Assembly (NCBI GenBank): GCA_020086605.1
Contig: JACBWW010000003.1
Coordinates: forward strand, 54,054,187 to 54,118,186
Length of the DNA stretch: 64,000 nucleotides
From: Lanius collurio
Lineage: Eukaryota; Chordata; Aves; Passeriformes; Laniidae
Reading direction: 5' to 3'
Each line of letters begins with the position of its first letter. Position 1 is the first letter of the stretch. The notes beneath the pieces were generated by a model. That model was not told the DNA's origin. It searched no databases and was given only the letters and a program-made list of their open reading frames with translations. Made by a program: the position numbers and the translations under genes. This document shows positions 42,501 through 54,200 of the stretch, in pieces.

Positions 42501-43659
42501 AGAGAAGAGTCTTAGTCTTCATGAGCGGTCTCCCTTGGGAGAAAAAGTCAACACAGCCTAATTTTTTGCTAGACTTTATGTTCTGTAGCAGTCTGTAGAT
42601 TAAAAACAAGTTGTAAACATCCAATCAGGCTATTTTGTGTAGCTTTTTCCTGGATCTTGGCTGAAACGTGACCTTGAAGGTTATGTCAATTAAATGTTTT
42701 GGGTAACAGCAGGCTTGGGGTGACTGATAGCCAATTCCCTCATCTCAGGATAACTGTAACTGTAAGAAATTTCAGTGTAAACATGTGGAACAAATTACAA
42801 ATGGGATATCAGTGTGCAAAGGCCAACATGAAATTCTATAATCATTAAATAATTCAGAAAAGGAATTTGCACTGGCCTGCATTTTTCAAGTTGCAGAACT
42901 GTCCAAGGAAAGGCATGGATTTTAGGCTGCAGTTCCATAAGCACCCTGTCACGATACTTTGTCACTGCATAAAGACAGTGTCTTCTCCCTCTTCCACCTC
43001 TTTTGTTCCTGTTTCAAGCTGCCAAGTCCCACTCTACCTTGGTGTCGGCTCTGGCACTCATTGCACCCTGCAACCATCTGCACAGCTCTGCTCACTAGCT
43101 CAGAAGAAAGTTCTCCACTTTCTGGTACTCTTCTGCCTGTTTAGTGAATTAAATTGCAACAAGCAGAGGTCCTCAAAGTGGGAAAACTAATGTAAGACAC
43201 ATTGCAGATTGTGCTGCCAGGGCCTGGAAGAACAGTGTATATCTTCTTTCAGCAACAGTGAACCGATGAAATCAGCTAAACCCAGGTGACAGAACCAAGG
43301 AATGGTCTGCAATGTACATTCCCTTGCAACTCTCGTTCCTTCAGTCATGTGATAAAGTGCTTGATAAAAATAATTGTGTACATTCTTTGACCTAAAGATA
43401 AGGTCAGATGAGATGGTTGTTTCAATTCCCTTTTTGTTCCCAGCTCTGTGAATCTGTACTTTGTATGTTTGCAGTATGAGGGGAATTAGAGGGTGTTTGC
43501 AAGTATTCAGGTTAATGTGTGTCTTCCAAATTTACAGAAAGTAATCTCAAGCTCTAGTGTTTACAGTCCTAAGGTGTCCCTGTCTCTGGCCCAAATGAAA
43601 TGAAGGCAGATTGTGCTTTTCTCCTTTTGCCATTCACAGATCTCTAGTTCTCTTTGAGA

Positions 43660-43765
43660 CCCATAAAGGTGCATTAAACTATACTGGATTGAACCAAAGG
43701 TCCATCTAGTCCTGTGTTCATCTCAGTGGCTATAAACAGATGCTTAGGGAGCAGCAAGGAAAGCA
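43660..43765 (+). repeat. Possible ancient amniote interspersed repeat relic
   Basis: The sequence ATACTGGATTGAACCAAAGG, TCCATCTAGTCCTGTGTTC, then AGATGCTTAGGGAGCAGCAAGG resembles a segment common in old reptile and bird repeats. The family name is not certain. Confidence 0.4.
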
Positions 43766-44989
43766 CATATGAAATGTCACACAAGTGCCTGCCTTGTGAG
43801 ACAATTATTTTTAGAACAGAGAATTTCCTGAGCTGGATGTGGCTGCTGTCTGCTTAGTAACCCTATGTAGATTTCTTTACCAAGTATTTTTCTCATTGGT
43901 TCCAAGTCCATTCTTTTACACCCAGAGCCACCTTCGGTAATAAATGCTACTATGGGCCATGTAAACAATACCTTCTTCCCATTGTCTGCATTCTGGTTAC
44001 TACTAGGTTCCCTCGATTCCTTCTTAGTTCTTCTTGTGGTTCTACCATTTTGGTTTTGAATCGATGACAGTATGGCAAATACTTTAGCAGACACAATTTC
44101 CATGTACACAGAGTATGTGCAGGCAGAAATAAAGGCAATGAGTAGGCAATCAAGGTGTTTCATGTGTTTGCAAATGAAAACCATGGTTGGACCACTGGAG
44201 AAGATGCCTCCTCCTGGACTTTTTTAAAGAAAAAGCCGATTTTTTCCCCCATCAAAAATGTTGACAAACAGTGTTCCCGACCTTGCAATTTATTTCCCGT
44301 TGCCAAGACAAAATGTTCCTCTGCCCTCTAGAATTCTGCATCCTCTGTCGCCTGGAGACAAAGAGTTGACGTGAGGAGGGGACCAGGGACTGAAAATAAC
44401 CCCTGGATGGCAGATAAGCAGAAATGTGAACAGCAGGAGGGCAGTAGCAGTTTTTGAGGGTGAAACCCCAGATCGCCAGCTCCCTTTCTACTTCCCTCTT
44501 GCATCTCCAAGGATCACTGCCAAGGCGCAGCCCGCGCTACCTGAGCGGGCAGCAATCGCATGTCCGCCCGCGCAGTCGGATCGGCTTCTTCCGAGCGCAC
44601 GGCTCCTCGGAGGAGCCCGTCCTCCCGGCAGCCCCGCGCTGAAGGGAGGACGCGGGACTTTGCACCCGCGGGAAGAGAGCCACGGGCGGAGAGCGCTGCG
44701 CTCCTCCGTGCGCGGCCGCCTTCTGCCTCCCGAGCCGGGGCTGGCGGGGAGGGGAGCGGCAGCAGCCGCTTGGCTCGCAGCCCCCGGCGGGGAGCCGGCC
44801 CCTTCCCGCGGGGGCAGCGCCGACCCTGCCGTGTGACAGCCGGGGGGGGCCGCTGCTGCCTCGGCGAGCCCGGCTGCGGCGGCGGCGGCTGCAGCCATGT
44901 GTTTCTCCGCCTGCCAGTGACACAATAACACGGGAAGCGGCGGGAGGGATCCGAGCCTGCCGAGGGGAAAAGTGACCTGAGGCGCTCAG

Positions 44990-45156
44990 GTGAGCTGGAG
45001 CTGCAGGAGGTGGCTGTCGCTGCCCGCCACCCCCGCGAAGAGCTCCGCGGCCGCCGGGGCCGGGGGGGAGGCGCTCCGGAGCTGCCGGCGGGGGCAGCAC
45101 GGCCGGGGGGCGGCGGTCCCCGGTCCCCCCTCACCCGGGCGGTGCTGTGCCCGCAG
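44990..45156 (+). other. DEPTOR: Candidate 167-bp intron in DEPTOR 5'UTR
   Basis: CTCAG|GTGAGC at 44985-44995 is a near-consensus donor, and tgctgtgcccgcag|G at 45143-45157 is a good acceptor. The sequence between them is GC-rich. Removing it leaves the ATG untouched. It may equally be unspliced leader. Confidence 0.4.
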
Positions 45157-45166
45157 GCCGACGGCG

Positions 45167-45252
45167 ATGGAGGAGGGCATGAGCAGCATGCAGCAGAAAG
45201 CGGCGGAGCTGGAGCACATGGCCGAGGTCCTGCTCACCGGCGAGCAGCTCCG
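45167..45252 (+). CDS. DEPTOR: DEPTOR coding exon 1
   Basis: 86 coding bases, 28 codons plus two. The conserved [15 protein letters not shown] motif precedes the donor CTCCG|GTAAGC. A possible acceptor, gtgcccgcag|G at 45156/45157, lies only ten bases before the ATG, so the exon may begin at 45157 after a 5'UTR intron. Confidence 0.93.
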
Positions 45253-48200
45253 GTAAGCGGTGCCTTCTTTCCGCTTTTCCGGGGACGCGTAGCCGGGGTC
45301 AGCAGCAGCCCCGCTGACGGCGGGGGTGGGAGGTTTGGGGGGCGGTGTTGCTGTGTCCCGGCGGAGGGCGAGGGTCTAGCCCTGCTGACTTTCTTTGCAC
45401 CGGAGCACCTGCCCTGCTTCCATCGCTGCCCCAGGCTCCGGCCCCGCTTTCAGCGGCGAGGAGGGCGAAGGGGCCGCAGCCGGCGCTGCGAGCCCAGGGA
45501 GATGAAGCACCACACGGGGGGCTTCGGCCGCGAGCACCTCTGCTCCCCTGCGTGGAACGGGAGGCGGCTGGGGAGAGGCTGCTGCGTCACTAAAGGCATC
45601 AAACGCTGCAGGAGAGTGGCGTCTTTAAAGATGAAAAACCCCAAAGAAACCATAAGCGATAAAGTGTCTCATCGCCCCACGGAGAGCCGAGGCGAGAGCA
45701 GGGTAGCGCTCCCGCACAGCCCGGCCGGCACTGGCAGCGGCGCCGGGCACTGACCCCGCAGAGCTGCGCCTCACTCCAAGGGATTGTTTTTATTTTGCAT
45801 CAGCTGGTCCCAGCAGATGGAAGGGGATCCCTACTGTCAGTGCCAGCAGCAATTAACAGTACTGTGTGACTGGAGTTGTGAGCAGCACAGGAGCATTGAA
45901 CAAAAATGCCTGACTCAGTTAATTTTTAATTTCTGTGATGGATGCTGACTATGTGTGCCAGCTGTACCTATACAGTACAGAGGAGAAAAAGTAATTCTAA
46001 TAATTTCAGTTTGGTGATGGACCATCTTGTGGTTCAGGAAGAAAAATCCCATTATAATGTGTTATATAAGTAACCAGAAGGAGAAGGTAAAAATATTTTC
46101 CCAGTAGTTTTTGCTTGATTTTTTAAAAACTTTTTGCTCAGATATCAGATAAACACTTCAAAGTGATAGAACTATGTTCTCTGCTTTGGGAGATGCCATC
46201 ATTGCTGCTAGTATAGACACTGTTACTGTTTTTATCCATAAAGTAAGGAGAACTGTCACTTTGTGAGGCACACCAGTGATGCTCCTGTTGGGCAAGTAAA
46301 TCTTATTTTGGTGATCTGGCTCCAGTACATACCAGTGCCTGCTCCAACCTTGAGATTCTGCTTCAAAGTAGCCTGAAGTGAAGCTTAAGGTGACAGAGTG
46401 CACTGGCATAGGTCCTGCATGATGGATTTGGTGCAGAGTTGTTCATCCAAGTTCCAGATAAGAATCCTGCTGTTCCTAATTTATGCTACCAGAAGTTGAA
46501 GATTTAAGGCTAATATAAAATAAGGATCACATTAATCTTTCTGTATGCCTCATAGTTAAGTGTAAAAGCAAAAGCTTTGCAGTCTTTCCCTCAGGAGAAA
46601 CTGAGGAAACATTATCAAATCAGGCTCTGAGAATCAACTCATCAGTGTTGCAATCAAGAATGATATTTGTAACTTTATTTATTTAGGGATTGAAACATGA
46701 TGGTCTTTCTGGGCAAGGTGATCTGCAGATACAAAATAATTATTTCCCATCCTGTGAAGTTACCTATGGACATTCCTTCATGAATCTATAAGAAGTGGCT
46801 TAGATCTGCTTGGACTGTGAGTTCCTGAACAAGTCAGTGTGCATAATGTCTGGCTACTGCTGAACAGGGAGATCCACTCTCCTTCTGGCCCTTTTCCTAC
46901 TCCCCACTAGTGTAGTCCCACCTTCTCTTTGTTCCTGCTCATGTAACTTCTTGGACTTCTTGAAAGCAGATTCAATGTGGTGATTTGGTGGGTAGGTTAA
47001 TTTTCTAATCTGCTGGCTTCCAGAAGCCACAGAAGATAGGTGTTGGGAATGTGTAGCTAGGAGGAAGAAGTGGAACTGGTGGAGAAGACCGAAGATTTCC
47101 ATTTGGATGGCAGTGAGCTGTTGGATGAGCTGGAGCTGTATTGTGAAACTGAACCCAAAGTTGTCTGCTTTCCCTGATTTTTTCTTTACTTCATTCTGTT
47201 ATTCTGTTGGAATATTCTGTCTAAAGGATTTGTATTCTTTGGTTTTCCAGGCAGTAAAAGCCACAAAATAAGTGATAGAAAACTGGCTGGCAGACAATTT
47301 TTAGCCAATCCTGCATTTAAAGTTTCCCTTTTCCTGTCCAAGATAAGCATATAATTGTTAATGCTAAATGAAAATGTGGTGTTTTCAGGATCAAAGACAG
47401 GCTCTATCAGCAGCCTTTGGGCAGGCAAACAGATGATAGAAAACCAGCACACACATGCACTCAAGGAAACATACTGTACTCTATTCTTAGTGATGCTTAC
47501 AACTGCAAGATAAGCCCCCAGTGGGAATGATGCAGCCAGACAGGTGATTATGTGTGTATTTGGGTGAAAGTGCATGTGAGATGAGCACATAACTTAGGAG
47601 TAAAAGTGTAAAATGAAACTGTGAGCATGGTGTTACACAAACCCAACCAAACACAGGTATTTAAAGCACTCTTGTACTAGACCAAACAGCACATGTGTCT
47701 AAACTCACATACTTACCAGAGCTGCTTGCTTTAAATTCCTTGCAAAGTTTGTGGTGCCTGTCTCGCTCTGGCCTCATGTGTTGCCTTATAGCTCTCATTC
47801 TCATGGGCTGTTTCACATCTGCCCTTCTCTGGCAGGGATCTGATGCAGTGAAGGTTAAAGTTGTCTGAGCACCTTGGCAAGCCTGGCTTTGCACACTGGC
47901 AGTGCCTCTGGTGGGAATGGAAGCCCTCTGCCCCCTTCCACTCCCTAGGCAAGGACACAGTGCCTAGGGGAGGGAAAGGAGTAGGACAAAGAGTTTTTTC
48001 CTTCTCCTTGTTCTTGTCTCTCGGCTGCTTGTGATGTGTGTTTTGCCTTTGCAAGGTCAGGAGCCTCTGCTCTGCTGTGTGTAATGTCAGCTGGCACCCA
48101 GGAAGCTGGCTGCTGGCACAGGCTGTGATGTAAATCCTGGCCCATGGGTGGGGTGATTTATGGAAAAAGAAACAAGATCTTGAGGTATGTGTTAGATAGC

Positions 48201-51200
48201 ATGGTGAATTTTTTACATCCAGTAGTGTCCTTTGCCTCTATATCCAGCAGCTGTCTAAGCGAAAGCCTAACTCTTACTTTTGGTTAATAGAAACTTTTTT
48301 TAAAGTGAGGACTTCCGAAGTTTGGCTCTTGGCAAGCCTTTAAATTATTAAGCTGACAGTTGTGCAGGAAAGCTGAAGATTTCAGTAGTGTGACACGCCA
48401 GAACAGACCCTTTGGCAGCTTCTGCTGCCATGCAGGAGATTAGCAAAAGCAAGGTGAGAGCTGGGATGGGCATGATCTGGCTGTGAGCTTTGGCACTGAC
48501 AGTCCTGCAGGGACAAACTGTGGAGGCTCTGGCTGCCCGAAAGCTCCAACCACCCAAAATCTCAGCTTTTGTCTCTGTTCTGCTGCTGATTCAGAGACCC
48601 TAAAGCTGTTTGGTGGTGAGCTCTCTCTTCTGAGGAGGTTGCAACAGCACTGCTCTTAAAAGGCTCCATAAGTTACAAGTGGTGGTTATGGAACTGTCTC
48701 CTGAAGAAACTGGGAGCTGTGCTTGAGATCATCAAGGGGTCTTTAGATTCCTCAGGACTGGGAGAGCCCTTTGAAGCCTCCACTCTGCTGCATCCCTGCT
48801 GGCAAATCCATGCCTGGTTCAGCCTTGGGGAAAGGAATGTCCCTGAGCTTCCTTGGCCTTGCTGGGAGTGCTCGAAGGAGGGTGTCGCATCCTTAGTTCT
48901 TTGGATAGTCATTGTTGGAAGCTTAATAACAGCACTACAGAAGTTGAGATGAATTTTATCAGAAGCAGAGCAATTCCAAGCTCATTTCCCATATAGTTGA
49001 AGACAACAGGTTGTGCCCATTTTAGCACTTTTTGGCAGAAGGATTAAAGTATTATGTCTGAGTTTGAGCACTGACAGGGATAGGGCAGATCTTGTCCTCT
49101 GGCAACCAAAAGAAGTTTCAATGGGCGTGTTTTGATATAGATGCTGGTTGCCTATCTTACAAGTTAGGGGTGTCTGAAATCTCCTTGTCTGCTAATTGTT
49201 TCTTGATGCTAGATTGTCACCAAAATCTTATATATCTCCCAAGAGTCCCTTCATTTCTTGCAGAAAATGTGCCTAGTAATTCAGGGAACCTCAGGCTTCA
49301 GTTGACTGAAGAGCAATATTTAAACACTTATTATTCCCCCTGTATATGTGGTGCAGTTCTCTGTAGCAGGTGTAACTTGAATGACATCAATGTCTTTGCA
49401 GACTTTTGGACACGCCTTTATCACCAGCTTTCACAAGAAGCTAAATCTTTCCCTATTCACACTTCTGTTAACTAGCTGAGTAAATAATTATGAGACTTCT
49501 CTAGATGAGGCAGTGATCTTGATAGAATAGTTCTTATAATCAGCATTGTTTTTCTTTCTATTTAGAGAAATATGAAACATGTTTCTTAGAGATTTTTCTT
49601 TCTTTTGGAAGAGACAAAAGATTCAGGAAAATTTTGTTTGCCTTTTTGTCAGAGTTGGTGTATGAGCTTTGTTTTACAAAGGTAAACGTTTTACATGGTA
49701 AGCAGCTACACATTTTGAAGCTTTAAGACAAAACCAGTTTTCACTGGTCTTCCAAAGGTTTCACTTCAGGAACCTTACCACTTTCAGAAGCCATATTAGA
49801 GTGCATAACTTTCAGAGTCATTAACTTGTGAAGGATGGTAGCACCTACAGGTCCATAACTTTTATTCTGAGCAATAAACAGTCAACATTTTTTCATGGTG
49901 GTAGGATTGAAAAGTTCGTTGGCATTCTAAGGTGCAGAAAGCCCATGGCACGTAACAGTGACAGTTTCTAGAGCAATGACATCAAAAGACCCTTAGTGTT
50001 CATGTATTGCTATGATGCAGGATTATATAAACTGTATGGTTACAGATTTTATGAAATCACTATCACTGTGTTTGAAAGTGTGTTAAGACTCTGGTGTAAG
50101 CTTTGACTCTAAAAGGATTTGAGATATACGATTGTCTAGAGGTAATTTATTCTCAAGTGAGATCCTCAGATGTTAAACGTGTATGTCATTTGAAGAATTA
50201 ACAGAATTTGTTAAAATGAGATTTTGTAATCTGCCAAGATAATCAAATTTTGTACTTCCTCCTCGTGGGAGGATTGTTTTTCTACCTCCTGCATATTTTT
50301 CTTGCAACTTCTCTAGTTCTTAGTGGTTGCATTTCCCTTAGCCAAGAGCTACTGATTGGGTTCAAAACTAACTCGGAAAAAAATAGTTTTCAGTTGTCTC
50401 ACTTGAGAAGACCCTTGTATGCTGACTTCTTCAGGGTGGGTAGAATACAGAGATTATATCATCAGGTCTCTGTGGAACAGACTCCTCTAGAAATCTCTGT
50501 CCAAATAATTACACGTTCACCAATTTGTTTTCCAAAATCAAGCAAAAAATCCTCAATTTTCTCTGTGGGGTTTCACCAGAGTGATACCCTGAAAGAAAAG
50601 ATGTCAAAGTGAAGGTGGGTAAAGCTGCAAAATGAAGTGCCCTGAAATCAAGGTTTCTGACTAACTCTACCCTATCATAACAATTTCAATTGCATACTTT
50701 TATTACTGCAAATGATTTAAATAAAAAAAGTGTTTCAAATTTATATGTTCATTTTTTCTAGAGTCTTTGATACTTGATGCAGCCTTTCATGTGTTTCAAT
50801 CTTGCCTATTGGTACTAATTCTAATGACAAGTGCCATCTGTGTGTATAGGTATGTATACATATATATATATTTGAGATTCCTGGGCCAGGGATTTCAATT
50901 TCTCATGTCTTTCCGTAAAATTGGGACTATTCAGCATTTCTAGAAATGAAGATGTAAGGCTGTTTCCTTAGTTCTTTCGTTTTAGCTATGCCTTTTAATA
51001 ATTCAGTTGTTGCCATCAGGAGCTTTCCTCAAGTGCAGCTCAGAGATCAAGTAGTTAACAACGCATGTGCAAATAGTGATCGTTCTTTCACTACATACGT
51101 AAGAAGGCAAGTGTTGTATGAGTGGTTTGTGCTGTATATTTTATGTATTCCATTCCAGATGGAGTCAATCATTAACTTTTGTTTCAGGTTAGCAGAGATC

Positions 51201-54200
51201 AGCAGGCGAGTTGATGTGTATAGCATGTGCAATAATATTTTTTATTTATTTTATGTTAGAGGAGCTGCCTATGAAAAAGCGAAGGAAACTTTTTTATGAT
51301 GTTGATGGTCATGTAGGGAGGGCAGAGTTATTGTGCCAAAATCAATCTAGGTTTGCATTTACTACATGATCCCTGCTTCTGTGGGAGCAGTGGCCATAGG
51401 CTGGCACCATGACAGAGAAGTCCTCCTATCACTTGTCATTATTATTTACTATTTGTGTAGTGATAATGCCTAGGAATTTGAGCTATTTATCAGGTCCCAA
51501 CAGGGGTAGCTGTTGGGATGAAGAAAAATAAAGCTCTGAAGAAAAATAAAGCCCTTGCAACACAAATCTTGTCTGCAGTTGGTAGCAGTGTCTTGCAGCA
51601 ATGGTGGGTTCTGAATGGTGAGGGATGGTCTCCGTGAAGCTGCCAAAGTGGGACTCTGTCAGCACTGGGATTTCTCGTTTGGGAGGTCAGACCCCAAGCC
51701 CAGGAGTGGTATCCTGAAAGCACAGAGAGAAATAACTCCCGAGTGTGGAGATGCAGAGAAGCTACTAAGTACTGAAACAGGTACTCTGTTCAGGAAAGGA
51801 TCTGCTCTTTTCACCCCCCAGAGTCACATCAGTAAAGTAAGACACCAGACTCGAGCCAGGAGGGATGTCAGCCAGCTTTTACTGTTGTATAGATGGACAA
51901 GGACAAGGGAGGAACCAGTGCGTCTCATTTTAAGGTATTCCTGTATCTGTAGACTCCAGTACTTTTTCAAGCGTAAAACTCACATATTTTCAGTGCTTTC
52001 TGTGATACAGAATGTAAGAAAGTGAAGGGATATTGCCACAGCAGCAAATGTCAACCTCTCTGCAGCCCAGCTAAACTCCTGAAACAGACTTCATTATCCC
52101 CATCACTAAATGTCCAGACACTGAGTTCCAGCTTGGTGGTAGCTCTGGGCTTGGGGTCTGCTCTCAGAAACAGACATTGCCTTCTGAGCCTCAGGGCCCT
52201 TCTAACTTTCTTTCTACTTCTTCTGCTTTTTATTTTCATAACCCTAGTATTGTTATTCTGTTAGCTCTCTTGGCTTCTACCATCCTGGCAGAGCAGACTT
52301 GTGTGGGTCCCTTTGCTAACTCATAGATAATTTTTTTCCTATGTTCAGGGCCAGTCATCTCCTCAAAATAAACTTAAGTGGGAGGAGGTTAAACTGAAGA
52401 AGAACTGGCAAATGGGGGTGAAAGCCTGGAGAAGAAGCAAGAGCTAATCAGGTTTGGTTCGTGTACATGGTCTTTGAAGAAGAACTGTGTTGAGGCTTTA
52501 AAGGTTAATAAAGACAGAAAGTGTAAAGCTTGAAGTCTCAGCAGAACCACTGGCATTTGTCAAGGGAAGGATGCATTTCATGTGTTAATCACGGGTTGTT
52601 GGTTTTGTTCTTGAGCAAGATCAGGATATGTAAACCATATATTTTAAATACTTTTAATGTATAAACCACTGCAATTGAATAGGTGTTCTTGCCTTCTGGT
52701 TACCTCCTCTGTGCTTCCCCTCCTTTGGACTAGCTTAAACATCTCTGGACCATCACCATATGGTGACCTGCCCTGGGGAAGTGATCAGCAGAGCTTTTGG
52801 GAGGCTGGTATTTCAGTTGGGTCAGTTTTTTAAACCAATTTACCACATGACCACAAAAAAGCTTTCTCTGAAGAAGTACAGGGGGAGAAATGGATGCTGG
52901 CTTCCCCCATGTCCCTGAAATATGTGTGGTTTGAAGCTGTGGTTTACTGATAGAGCAGATCTAACTGTAGGCTGCTCCTGCCCTGCTCTTATCATTTCCC
53001 TTGCACTTCGCATGGGTGTTTGTCTGAGATCAGAAGTTCAGGGAATTGAAGCAGCTGAAGCCAAATAAGAAAAGTTTAACTTTCTAAACAGGTTCAGCAT
53101 GAAGTCAGACCAGTGCCAACACTGGGGTGAAGGAGCCAGCAGAAACACATGGTCAAGTGCAGGGAGATGGGATAGTGGCAGCAGCCACTGCTGGGTTTGC
53201 TTGACCACCCCCTCAGGGCTTAATTGGCTGGATTCCTATTTAAAAATTTCTGACTCCAGTAGAAGACAGATTGTAAAAGTGTTGGTTAGTTTAAAATGCC
53301 CAATGCATGTGCTTTTACTGGACAGGAACAGAGACTTAAGTTTGACAGTGTTTTTTTTCTTTCAAGGCTTTTACCTTTACTTCTGCACTCTTGTCACACT
53401 ATTATGTATGAATGGACATTCAAATACTGACATTTCATGTGTTTTGAAATTTGTGCTGTGCAATTTGCATGACCAGCTTATCACCAATGTGACAGCACTA
53501 CTTCAGAAGGCAACCCTGACCTTAATTATCAGCCTTTTACAGCTTCCGTAGTTTGCGTCTTAGCAGTGCCTCAATACAGTAAATGCGTTCAGATCTCAAA
53601 GGTGCAGTTGCAAATAATTAAAAAATGTTCCTGATTGCACTTGCTAATTCAGAGCGAATATAGAAGCATGTTTTCACGTCACAAGGATGTAATTCTCCAT
53701 TTCCTTGCAATTGTGTGGTTGAGTACATGGGCTACCACAGCTGTGTCACAGGGATTTGCAGGCAGATGAGAGTTTTCTGGTTTCTGTGAGGAAACCAGGG
53801 GAGGTCATGCTGTGATTTTTACATATTGGACTGTTGGTCCAATGTGTCTGGCTGCTGCTGCAAAGAAGAGCAGCCCAGTTCCCTTGGGCTGGTCTGCTAC
53901 ACAGCTGATGCAGTGCACTGGTGCATGTCTGAGCCCATGGTGAACAGTCTAGGGGGTCAGCCAGGTTATCATTGTGTCAAACTAGCAGCAGTGACAGTGT
54001 AAGGGATAAGGTCATCTGGCCTGAGGTCAGGGGATGGGGACCCAGTAGTGAGATGGGCTTCTCAGGGAGTCAATTCTTGACATTAAAAGTACAGTTCTGC
54101 CAGTCCAGAAGCTGCTTCTCATCCCTTTCATCCATTCTTGCTCTGCTCGACCCTTCTTTACATGTCAGGTGGTTTTGGTAGAGATCATAGCAATGCTCGA

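Larger units (their letters stand above)
37714..44449. other. Intergenic, upstream of DEPTOR
   Basis: Mostly AT-rich with no recognised gene. Two exceptions are noted separately: a CpG-rich patch at 39240-39500 and an old repeat relic at 43660-43765. Confidence 0.5.
44450..45330 (+). promoter_or_regulatory. DEPTOR: DEPTOR CpG-island promoter and 5' leader
   Basis: Nearly 900 bp of extremely GC- and CpG-rich DNA surrounds the DEPTOR start, abruptly bordered by AT-rich sequence. No TATA box was recognised. Long open frames on both strands here (more than 180 codons) are a result of composition, because stop codons are rare in such DNA. The start site is not defined by sequence alone; it should lie upstream of 44989 if the leader intron is real. 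Confidence 0.7.

Noticed and set aside
44514..45134. Long minus-strand open frame (206 codons) opposite the DEPTOR leader
   Set aside because: It lies in extreme GC-rich CpG-island DNA where stops are rare. It is low complexity (Pro/Arg/Ala/Ser), resembles no protein, and several overlapping frames are equally open.
45010..45753. Plus-strand open frame of 247 codons across DEPTOR exon 1
   Set aside because: It is in a different frame from the recognised DEPTOR product and runs through the splice donor into the intron. It is composition-driven.
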